A stretch of 64,000 nt of DNA from Sabulitectum sp036743055 (GTDB taxonomy: Bacteria; Fermentibacterota; Fermentibacteria; Fermentibacterales; JCC-6), in the NCBI GenBank assembly GCA_036743055.1, contig DAINQE010000003.1:1-64000 (forward strand). Reading direction: 5' to 3'. This document shows, piece after piece, positions 34,172 through 41,913 of the stretch (positions are counted from its first letter, which is position 1; each line of letters starts with the position of its first letter). Under the pieces are notes generated by a model. That model did not search any database and was not told the DNA's origin. It saw only the letters and a list, made by a program, of their open reading frames with translations. A program made the translations under genes and the position numbers.

Positions 34172-35089
34172 ATGAAACTCTCAGCGGCCCTGCTGGCTGC
34201 ACTGGCGTTCAACCTCATGGCCGGAGGGCTTCCCTTCGCCCATTACGGTCTGCTGGATACCCCCACCGCCTCCCTGCTGAGGCACACCGAAGTAGCCATC
34301 GCAGGTGGAGCCACCACCTATTCGCTGGAAGACTCCTCGGGTTCCTCCAACATGGACGTGAGCATAGCGGGATACCTGGAGGTGGGGCTCTTCGGCAGAG
34401 GGCAGATAGGGGGAACCTACCTCGGCCAGGGAGGGTTCTCCGGAACCGCAAGGGGACTGGCACTGATGGAAACCATCAACCGCCCGGGAATAGCGGTGGG
34501 TGTGGAGAACCTCATCGGAGAGGAGAACTACGAGTTCTATCGAGGAGATAACGACAGCCTGTACCAGTACCCGAACGCCCAGAACTTCAGCATCTACGGT
34601 GTTTTAACGAAGGACTTCAGCTACTTCGTATCGATTCCCGTTTGTGTCAATATCGGTTATGGCACAGGCAGGTTCCAGCAGTCCAGCGAAGCCGTTGACG
34701 GGCTGGAGAACCCGGTGCCCGGGCTTTTCGGAAGCGTGATGTTCCACCCCACCATGGAAAGCGAGATAATGCTGGAGTGGGACGGGCGCGACCTCAACAT
34801 CGGTGGTCTCTACAGGATCAACAGAAATGTAACGGTCATGGCGGCGGCGTCGGAGCTGGAACACCTGTTCGTATCCTCCGACTCCACGGAGTCAGTCACC
34901 GATGTAATGCAGACACCGAAGTTCTCCCTTGGCGTTCAGATAACCGTAGGCCCCTTCCTGAACCGGACGGAACTCGATCCCTACGAGAGGCTCAGATATA
35001 CCGAAGACGACGAAGCTCTCAGGCAGATGGAGGAGTATCGGGAAGGCGCCAGGGAAGAGATCGATGACCTGGAGGACTCCATCAACTGA
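34172..35089 (+). CDS. Predicted outer-membrane beta-barrel protein
   Basis: I choose the ATG at 34172 (MKLSAALLAALAFNLMAGGLPFA), which follows GAGGAAAG and gives a proper signal peptide; a GTG at 34145 would put nine charged residues first. The 305-residue protein is strand-rich (YGLLDTPTASLLRHTEVAIAGGATTYS, NRPGIAVGVENLIGEENYEFY, GVLTKDFSYFVSIPVCVNIGYGTGRF). GLLDTPTA and GVENLIG recall YjbH-like barrels. The last 40 residues are highly charged and helical (YTEDDEALRQMEEYREGAREEIDDLEDS), an odd end for a barrel and perhaps a periplasmic tail. Confidence 0.62.
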   Translation: MKLSAALLAALAFNLMAGGLPFAHYGLLDTPTASLLRHTEVAIAGGATTYSLEDSSGSSNMDVSIAGYLEVGLFGRGQIGGTYLGQGGFSGTARGLALMETINRPGIAVGVENLIGEENYEFYRGDNDSLYQYPNAQNFSIYGVLTKDFSYFVSIPVCVNIGYGTGRFQQSSEAVDGLENPVPGLFGSVMFHPTMESEIMLEWDGRDLNIGGLYRINRNVTVMAAASELEHLFVSSDSTESVTDVMQTPKFSLGVQITVGPFLNRTELDPYERLRYTEDDEALRQMEEYREGAREEIDDLEDSIN

Positions 35090-35130
35090 ATGGGAATGGA
35101 TTTGTTTTCCGTTGACGGCGGGGGCATTCC

Positions 35131-35146
35131 CTGCAATCTTACACGG
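35131..35146 (+). promoter_or_regulatory. Third copy of the TTAC[AC]CGG promoter-like element
   Basis: CTGCAATCTTACACGG shares TGnnATnTTACnCGG with the elements at 9277 and 28991 and lies about 50 nt before the DHH gene. It fits an extended -10 less well (AATCTT). Confidence 0.3.
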
Positions 35147-35194
35147 TTGAAGAATACAAATTTATAGCGCAAATAAACAACGGAAAGTGAATTA

Positions 35195-36670
35195 ATGGCA
35201 CGCCTGGGAACCCTAGACTGCGAACGCATCATGAAACGCACCCGTTTGAGTTCCCTGGCAACCAGGGTACTCAGAAGCAGATTTCCCGATGCGGAAGATC
35301 CTGTGAAGATTTGGCTCCCCGCCAAGCCGAAGTGGAACCGCATCCTCCCCGACCTGAACATCCTGAGGGATGAACTGGAAGCCGTCAAGAAGAACGGCGG
35401 CAAGATCGTCCTCTACGGCCACGACGACATGGACGGCGTTACAGGAATATTCATCGGCCTGAGGATACTCAGGAACGAGAACTTCCATGTGGTCCCCATC
35501 ATCCCCAGAAGGGACATCGAGACCTACGGCATCAGACCCGGCCGTCTTAAGGGCATACTCGAGCCCGGCGACCTTCTCCTCACCGTGGACTACGGCTGCA
35601 GCGCCGTGGAAGGGGTCAAGTGGGCCCGTGACCACGGCGCGAGGATAGTGATCACCGACCATCACACCCTGAATCCCCCCCTCCCCGAATCCCACGGAAT
35701 GGTGAATCCCCAGGTTACCGGCGGCCCGGCCGCCGACCTTGCGGGCTGCGGAGTCCTGTACGGAGCCCTGGTGCACATCTTCCCCAAGTGGGAGAATGAC
35801 CCCCAGCTGCTGGCCGCGGTTGCCCTGGGCACGGTCAGCGACAGGGTTCCCTTCACCGAGTGGAACCGCTATCTGCTCCACTGCTTCTCTTTCATCAGGG
35901 AATCGAAGCTTACCGAAGGGCTTAAGCTCCTCATGGAGAACTGGCCCTGCAGGAAGCACGCCTGGACCGGCGCAATGGTCCGCCAGAAGATCACCAGCAC
36001 CATAGGGAAAGGCGACCATTCAGGCATTTCCTCCATGATAGACTTCATGTCCAGCTACGACGCCGCATGGTGCTCCCGTTTCTGGGAGGAGATGAAGCTG
36101 AACAGTGAAGAGCGGGGCAAGGCCCTTAGCGATATCGTCACCATGGCGATTCAACGCAAGGACTCCGAGGCCGACGCCCTGGGGATGGTCCTGGTCTACA
36201 TGGAAGACGTTCCCTGCGGCATGGGTGGAACCCTGGCCAGCAGGCTCTGCAAGATCTACCGCCGGGGAACCATAGTCGTCACCCGGCGGGAAGACGGGAA
36301 ACTCGTGGGCGATACCCGCTCGATAGGGGACTGGAACATGGCGGGTTTCCTGGTGAGCATGAGGCACATTTTCTCCAGCGCCGGGGGACACTACCGCGCC
36401 GCCGGGTTCAGCTACGAGGGAACCGACTGGGAGGAGCTTAGGAACCTGCTGATCACCCACATGACCGAATACCCCACCCACCCCGTTCCGGAACCCCATG
36501 TGGACCTTGTGCTTGACGAACTCCCCGACCCGGCGCAGTTCACATGCCTCGCCCCCTTCGGTCCGGGATTCCTGCCGGTGGCGGTGAAGCTGGGCTCCAT
36601 GAGATATCTCCTCCAGCTCAACAACAGCTGCCAGGCCAACTGGTGCATCACGGAAGACAGCGGAGAGTAG
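35195..36670 (+). CDS. DHH-family phosphoesterase, RecJ-like
   Basis: A 491-residue protein with DHH superfamily metal motifs: HDDMDGVTG (76-84), Asp132 in VDYGCS and DHH at 155-157 (VITDHHTLN). A DHHA1-like domain follows with SSAGGHYRAAGF. It is shorter than full RecJ (about 570) and lacks a clear OB extension, and resembles the RecJ-like/Cdc45-like single-strand nucleases. It probably degrades single-stranded DNA or short oligonucleotides with Mn or Mg. It is followed after 4 nt by an epimerase gene. Confidence 0.83.
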   Translation: MARLGTLDCERIMKRTRLSSLATRVLRSRFPDAEDPVKIWLPAKPKWNRILPDLNILRDELEAVKKNGGKIVLYGHDDMDGVTGIFIGLRILRNENFHVVPIIPRRDIETYGIRPGRLKGILEPGDLLLTVDYGCSAVEGVKWARDHGARIVITDHHTLNPPLPESHGMVNPQVTGGPAADLAGCGVLYGALVHIFPKWENDPQLLAAVALGTVSDRVPFTEWNRYLLHCFSFIRESKLTEGLKLLMENWPCRKHAWTGAMVRQKITSTIGKGDHSGISSMIDFMSSYDAAWCSRFWEEMKLNSEERGKALSDIVTMAIQRKDSEADALGMVLVYMEDVPCGMGGTLASRLCKIYRRGTIVVTRREDGKLVGDTRSIGDWNMAGFLVSMRHIFSSAGGHYRAAGFSYEGTDWEELRNLLITHMTEYPTHPVPEPHVDLVLDELPDPAQFTCLAPFGPGFLPVAVKLGSMRYLLQLNNSCQANWCITEDSGE

Positions 36671-36674
36671 GCAA

Positions 36675-37628
36675 GTGAAGCACTACCTTGTAACCGGCGC
36701 CGCCGGCTTCATAGGAAGCAGCCTTTCCGACGCCCTCCTGGCCAGGGGAGAGAGGGTAACGGGGGTCGATGCCTTCAGGGACTACTACGATACAGGCATC
36801 AAGAGGAAGAATATCGCCGCCGCCTCAGGCAGCGCTTCTTTCACCCTTCTGGAAGAGGACCTTTCAGGATCCCTTGAGTTCCTGAACAGCTCCATCCCCG
36901 AAGTGGACGACCTTGTCATCTACCATCTGGCCGCCCAGGCCGGGGTGAGAAAGTCATGGGGGACCGACTTCAGGGTTTACACCAGGGACAACATCGACTC
37001 AACGCAGAACCTCCTGGAATGGGCCTGCCGCAGGGGCCGGGTAGTCAACTTCATCTACGCCAGTTCGTCTTCTGTTTACGGGGTTCCGGAAAGGCTGCCC
37101 ATGGTGGAGGACCAGACGGTTCCTTCACCCTTCTCGCCGTACGGGGTTACGAAACTCGCCGGGGAGAACCTGGTTCGCCTCTACACCGCCAACAGGGGCC
37201 TGCCCTCGGTGAGCCTCCGTTTCTTCACCGTGTATGGCCCCAGGCAGCGTCCGGACATGGCCTTCAACAGGTTCATCCGCGCCGCCCTCCGAGGTGAGGC
37301 CATAGATGTCTACGGCGATGGCAGGCAGACACGGGACTTCACATGCATCGACGACACGGTAAGGGGCCTTCTCCTGGCCGAGAAAAACACCGGCGGGCTG
37401 GTGATGAACCTGGGCGGGGGGAACCGGGTCACCCTTCTTGAAGCCATAGAGACCCTTTCGGAAGCCATGGGCAGGAAGATCCCAATCAATTTTCTCCAAA
37501 GCAAAATGGGTGATGTGCCCGACACATGGGCGTCCACCGACCTGATCACCAGGGAACTGGGCTGGTCGCCTGACACTCCCCTTAAAGATGGCCTTGAGCA
37601 GGAATATCTCTGGATTAAAAGCATCTGA
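36675..37628 (+). CDS. NAD-dependent nucleotide-sugar epimerase (UDP-glucuronate 4-epimerase-like)
   Basis: The 317-residue protein starts at a GTG and has the Rossmann loop TGAAGFIGSSL (8-18), the catalytic SSSSVYG and the YxxxK site in PYGVTKLAGE. RFFTVYGPRQRPDMAF and the DFTCIDDTVRG segment are typical of UDP-glucuronate/UDP-glucose 4-epimerases. Its product would feed polysaccharide synthesis although it sits 14 kb from that locus. No Cys insertion is present, in contrast to the epimerase at 9363. It probably shares a transcript with the DHH gene 4 nt upstream. Confidence 0.87.
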   Translation: MKHYLVTGAAGFIGSSLSDALLARGERVTGVDAFRDYYDTGIKRKNIAAASGSASFTLLEEDLSGSLEFLNSSIPEVDDLVIYHLAAQAGVRKSWGTDFRVYTRDNIDSTQNLLEWACRRGRVVNFIYASSSSVYGVPERLPMVEDQTVPSPFSPYGVTKLAGENLVRLYTANRGLPSVSLRFFTVYGPRQRPDMAFNRFIRAALRGEAIDVYGDGRQTRDFTCIDDTVRGLLLAEKNTGGLVMNLGGGNRVTLLEAIETLSEAMGRKIPINFLQSKMGDVPDTWASTDLITRELGWSPDTPLKDGLEQEYLWIKSI

Positions 37629-37631
37629 AAT

Positions 37632-37661
37632 TTGTCCCATCCCGGCTTCACTTTCTATATT
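37632..37661 (+). promoter_or_regulatory. Predicted promoter of the M16 peptidase gene
   Basis: TTGTCC (37632-37637) and TATATT (37656-37661) are 18 nt apart, about 46 nt before the start codon of the peptidase gene, which has GAAAGGAAG as ribosome site. Confidence 0.5.
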
Positions 37662-37707
37662 AACACTCTGAATAATTCGTAATCCTTCTTGCTGAAAGGA
37701 AGCCTCC

Positions 37708-40380
37708 ATGAGACATGTCCTTCTTTGCCTGCTCTCCCTCATCCTCATATCGAACGCGCTGGGAGACCCGCAGACCTTCACCCTGGACAACGGGCTTACA
37801 GTAGTACTGGACGAAATGCACTTCGCCCCCTCGGCGGTGGTGCTGGTTCAGTACAGGGTGGGCTCCAGGAACGAGACTCCGGACATCGCCGGCATCAGCC
37901 ACTTCACAGAGCACATGATGTTCAACGGAACCCCGGACATGCCGGGACAGATGTTCTGGCAGCTGGTTCAGAAGGACGGGGGCTCAGCCAACGGAGGTAC
38001 CGGTCAGGACCTGACCACATACTACATCTACCTCCCCTCCACGAAGCTGGAGAACGCCCTGCGCATGGAGTCGGAAAGGATGCACAACTGCCTCATGGAC
38101 CCCGACGACATAGCCCAGGAGATCGGGGTGGTCACCGACGAATGGAGGCTCTATTCAGACTCCCCCGACGGCCAGCTGTATCAGAGGGCCCGGGCGGAAT
38201 TCTACGGTGACCATCCCCTGGGAATACCGGTGATAGGTTACGGGGAAACGATTGCCGCATACGACGAGGAAAAGGTAAGGACCTATTACGAAACATGGTA
38301 CAGGCCCTCCAACGCCACCCTTGTCGTGGCCGGTGACTTCGACACCGAAGAGGCCCTGGCGCTGGTGGAGGAGTATTTCGGCTCCATCCCCTGCGACGGC
38401 CCGGTGCAGGACAATGTGCCTGAAGTTGGCGAACTGACCTTCCCGGAGCGGATTGACATGGAGTACCCGGCGGAGGCCGACCGCTTCCTCATCTGGTTCA
38501 GGGGATGCTCCGCCGAATCTCCGGATATGCCCGCCCTCTTCCTCCTCTCAGCCCATTTCGGTGCCGGCAGGCTGGGGTGGATCGAAAGGGAGATGGTCAA
38601 CGTCGGTCTTCTTTCAACGGGCTATGCCTCTTCTCCCAGGGGTCTTGATGAAAATCCCTTCTCATTCCACGGAGTGGTGCAGCCCGGCGTGGACACCGAC
38701 AGCGTGATAACCCTTCTCACAAGCGAGGTATTCAGAGTCGCTGAGGAGCCCATAGATGCAGCGCGTCTTTCCATGCTTCAGGAATTCATGATGGCCAGGG
38801 AGCTTTCAGGGGTGAACACACCGGTAAGGCAGGCATACAGGCACGCATACGACATCTCCCTCCTGGGAGGCATCAACGGCCAGAGGGAAATGCTGGAAAG
38901 GGCCGCGGAACTCACTCCTGAGGATCTCATGGAAACCGCTTCAAGGTACTTCACACCGGACAGGATGATGGTGGCCGTCCTTCACGCCACGGATGGAGCT
39001 TCAGGAGCACAGGGAACATCCACCGCGGGAACCACTGAAACGGAGGTTCCCGAGGTTACCGACTGGAGCGGCCTGAACCTGTCCTCTGACTTCGAGCTGC
39101 CTGAGCGCTCCATATCCATGGGAGTGGAGAGGTTCGTTCTGAGCAACGGCCTGGTCCTTCTGGTGAAGGAGGACCACAGCTTCCCCAACGTGGAGATAAT
39201 GGCCGCCTTCCCAATGTGCCCGAGGCGGGAGGATCCGGCGAAGTGCGGGATCTCTTCCATGACCGCGGAGCTGATGCTCAGGGGAACCGCCGAGATTGGC
39301 TATGAAGCCTTCCACGAGAGGCTGGCGGTGCTGGGCAGCGGCACCTGGATACAGCCCTTGAGCAACTACGCCATTGCCAACGTGTACGGTCTCAGCGAAC
39401 ACTCGGACACCTACTTCACCTCCCTGTCTGACCTCCTGATGCGCCCTGCAATGGGAGAGGAAGACTTCCAGAGCGTGAAGACCAGGTTCCTGGCCAGCCT
39501 TGAGCGAAGCGCCGAAAGCCCCTTTTACATGGCGTACAACGGTTTCGAAGACATCATGCTGGAGCCGGGGAACCAGAGGTATGCCACACTGGAGACCGCC
39601 GGTTCAATAACCAGGGATGACGCCGAAGCCTGGTGGAGGGCGACCGTCCGCCCTGAGGGCACGGTGATCTCCATTGTAGGCGACATCACCCCCGAAAGGG
39701 CCCTCAGCCTTACGGAAGAGTACCTTGGGGAATGGGAAAACCCCCGGACCCCCCTTCCGGAGTTCGTGGATTACGCCTTCAGTATCGGATCAGGGGATAC
39801 CCTGGTGGTGCCGATGCCCGGTAAGATGCAGGTCGCAGGGATCGCAGGCTGTATGGGCCCCTCATATGTCTCAGACGACTACACCGCATTCAGGATTATG
39901 TCGGGCATCCTCGGCGGGGGAATAGGCTCCAGGCTGGGCAGGAACATTCGTGAGACACAGGGGCTTGCCTACATGGTTGGAGCAAGGCTGGACAGCCCCC
40001 ACAGCGGCTCACTGTCCGGCAACAGGTTCATCGGCATGTTATCCACCGGAGCTCCGCTTGCTGAAAGGGCCCTGGGAGCGATGATCGGTGAGTTCCAGAG
40101 GATAGCCCGGGACGGAGTGGAGGAGGAGGAACTTCTCCTGGAGCAATCCAGGACAATCGGAAGGAACTCAATAGGCTTCGATTCCTACGACTCCCAGGCC
40201 AGGTACTTCGCTGGATGCGAAGCCATGGGAATGCCGCTGGACATGGACCTCACCACCCTCAGGGAAACAGCGGACCTTACCAGCGCCGACATAAGGGAAT
40301 CAGCCGCAAAGTACTTCGGTGATCAGTGGTTCGTGGTGGTGGCCGGAGGGGTCAATGAGAACATGGAGCCGCTTCAGTAG
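37708..40380 (+). CDS. Secreted M16-family zinc peptidase (two-domain)
   Basis: The 890-residue protein begins with a signal peptide (MRHVLLCLLSLILISNALG). The inverted zinc motif HxxEH is His65-Phe-Thr-Glu68-His69 (SHFTEHMMF), with the third ligand in LRMESERMHN about 75 residues on. The second half (from about 470) repeats the M16 fold without the motif, as usual for pitrilysin-like proteins where one half is catalytic. It is probably periplasmic or extracellular and cleaves peptides. Its last codons overlap a convergent lipoprotein gene by 7 nt. Confidence 0.92.
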   Translation: MRHVLLCLLSLILISNALGDPQTFTLDNGLTVVLDEMHFAPSAVVLVQYRVGSRNETPDIAGISHFTEHMMFNGTPDMPGQMFWQLVQKDGGSANGGTGQDLTTYYIYLPSTKLENALRMESERMHNCLMDPDDIAQEIGVVTDEWRLYSDSPDGQLYQRARAEFYGDHPLGIPVIGYGETIAAYDEEKVRTYYETWYRPSNATLVVAGDFDTEEALALVEEYFGSIPCDGPVQDNVPEVGELTFPERIDMEYPAEADRFLIWFRGCSAESPDMPALFLLSAHFGAGRLGWIEREMVNVGLLSTGYASSPRGLDENPFSFHGVVQPGVDTDSVITLLTSEVFRVAEEPIDAARLSMLQEFMMARELSGVNTPVRQAYRHAYDISLLGGINGQREMLERAAELTPEDLMETASRYFTPDRMMVAVLHATDGASGAQGTSTAGTTETEVPEVTDWSGLNLSSDFELPERSISMGVERFVLSNGLVLLVKEDHSFPNVEIMAAFPMCPRREDPAKCGISSMTAELMLRGTAEIGYEAFHERLAVLGSGTWIQPLSNYAIANVYGLSEHSDTYFTSLSDLLMRPAMGEEDFQSVKTRFLASLERSAESPFYMAYNGFEDIMLEPGNQRYATLETAGSITRDDAEAWWRATVRPEGTVISIVGDITPERALSLTEEYLGEWENPRTPLPEFVDYAFSIGSGDTLVVPMPGKMQVAGIAGCMGPSYVSDDYTAFRIMSGILGGGIGSRLGRNIRETQGLAYMVGARLDSPHSGSLSGNRFIGMLSTGAPLAERALGAMIGEFQRIARDGVEEEELLLEQSRTIGRNSIGFDSYDSQARYFAGCEAMGMPLDMDLTTLRETADLTSADIRESAAKYFGDQWFVVVAGGVNENMEPLQ

Positions 40381-40769
40381 GTCCGGCGGGCCCTCATGCT
40401 CCTGGGCTGAATGCTCACCTCGTTGGACCAGGAGCTGTCCCCTGCTTCGTTGGTGGTTTTCAGGGCGTAGTAGAACTTGCCGGTGATGTTCTCGTCGTAG
40501 TAGGTGGTTGTGGTGTTCTTGTCGATCACCGCCAGCACCGAAGCTGAACCGGGGCTGCCCTGTATTCCCGGTGAACCGCTTCGATAAAGGGTGTAGCTGG
40601 CAAAATCGGTGTCCGGGCACATTGTCCAGGAGAGCTTTGCCGTGTTCCCCCCGGTGAGCACACCGGTGAGGGCCGAGGGGGACGGCGGGTCGGGTTCGAA
40701 GGGGTTGTCAGGCCCGCAGGCCGATACCATGAAGATCAACAGTACCGAAGCAGCTGCGAGCCCTTTCAT
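40374..40769 (-). CDS. Lipoprotein with a fibronectin type III-like domain
   Basis: A 131-residue protein with a lipobox (FMVSAC, Cys at 18) and a Pro-rich spacer followed by one FN3-like domain (SALTGVLTGGNTAKLSWTMCPDTDFASYTLYRS ... FYYALKTTNEAGDSSWSNEVSI). The same CPDTDFASYxLYRS block occurs in the next upstream gene, so the two are paralogues or share a module. It is presumably anchored to a membrane facing the periplasm or outside. The ligand is unknown. Confidence 0.8.
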   Translation of the reverse strand: MKGLAAASVLLIFMVSACGPDNPFEPDPPSPSALTGVLTGGNTAKLSWTMCPDTDFASYTLYRSGSPGIQGSPGSASVLAVIDKNTTTTYYDENITGKFYYALKTTNEAGDSSWSNEVSIQPRSMRARRTY

Positions 40770-40795
40770 GACAACCTCCCCGTAATGGAGAAAAC

Positions 40796-41803
40796 CTATT
40801 CGGTTATGTCGTTCTCGTCCCTGGGTTCCAGTTTGTACTCTCCGTATCCGTAGAATACAACGCCTATCATCTCGGAGAAAGTGTCGCCTGTTGACGTTGA
40901 GAATCCATAGATGCCCATATCGTCCACCAGTGCGTCGCCTGTGCCGTCGTCCACGTAGAACTCCCCGTACTGCGACGGGTCGGAGGTTACAGCTACGTTG
41001 GAAAGAACCACCAGTACGCCTTCCCAGTCTTCCTCAGAAGCCATGCTTGCAGTGGAAACCGGTGTAGGAGAAGGAATCGTATGGCCGGCTTCGTCGAAGT
41101 CCACCGACTGCACCACCACCTCGGTGAGATCGAAGTACTCGTTCACATAACCTGAGACCACAACGCTGTCGCCCCTCTGAAGGGGGGTAAGCACTCCGTC
41201 GTAACCGTAGAGCACCACGCCGGACCATTCAGTTCCCCCGGCATCCTGTATCACTGCGTACTGTGCGGTGCCTGAACCTGCGTAGTATTCGCCGCCGCCC
41301 ACGGTGACTATGCCGGTTACGGTAACATCGTCGCCGTTGTAGGGAGACTCGTCGGCCTGGCCCTGTATCTCGTAGCAGGAGAGAACGCCGCCGCCTCCGC
41401 CGCCTGAGGAGTCAGGGGTGGTGATGGTGGCCTCGTTGCTCCAGGAGGTGAGTTGTGAACTGTCAACGGTCTGCAGGGCGTAGTAGTAGGGGGTGTTCCA
41501 GGCCAGACCGTCGTCGTCGTGGGTGAGGGTCGCCACATCGGTAAAGGTGGCCACCAGTGTGGCGGAGGAGGGGTTGGCGGCTATGCCTGATGTGGTGGAG
41601 CGGTAGAGGTTGTATGAGGCGAAATCGGTATCCGGGCACTGGGTCCATGTAAGTGTGGCGGTATTCTGGCTGACTGCGGCTGTAAGGGTGGATGCGGTGG
41701 GGTTGGTTCCCCCCTCCTGGGGGTTGCCCTCGTCGTCGCCGCAGGCGAGAACTAGCATCAATGATGCGATAACAGCAAACGCTGCCGATTTGCGAAGGGT
41801 CAC
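40796..41803 (-). CDS. Lipoprotein with FN3-like and OB-fold-like domains
   Basis: I start at the GTG at 41803, which has AGGAG 5 nt upstream; this gives 335 residues and a lipobox LMLVLAC. Residues about 30-120 are an FN3-like domain almost matching the protein at 40374. A Gly6 linker follows, then about 190 residues beginning CYEIQGQADESPYNGDDVTVTGIVT, which resembles the OB-fold module found next to secreted nucleases (ExeM/NucH type). No nuclease domain is attached. It is probably surface-exposed and may bind DNA or a protein. Confidence 0.78.
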   Translation of the reverse strand: MTLRKSAAFAVIASLMLVLACGDDEGNPQEGGTNPTASTLTAAVSQNTATLTWTQCPDTDFASYNLYRSTTSGIAANPSSATLVATFTDVATLTHDDDGLAWNTPYYYALQTVDSSQLTSWSNEATITTPDSSGGGGGGVLSCYEIQGQADESPYNGDDVTVTGIVTVGGGEYYAGSGTAQYAVIQDAGGTEWSGVVLYGYDGVLTPLQRGDSVVVSGYVNEYFDLTEVVVQSVDFDEAGHTIPSPTPVSTASMASEEDWEGVLVVLSNVAVTSDPSQYGEFYVDDGTGDALVDDMGIYGFSTSTGDTFSEMIGVVFYGYGEYKLEPRDENDITE

Positions 41804-41913
41804 TTCTTCTCCTCTCGGTTTCTGGTTCTGCATCCATAACATATACCCTCGGGCATTTTTCCGTAACTGTTAATTATAATCGTGCACCCTGCCAAACGAA
41901 ACGGAGAAAAACC

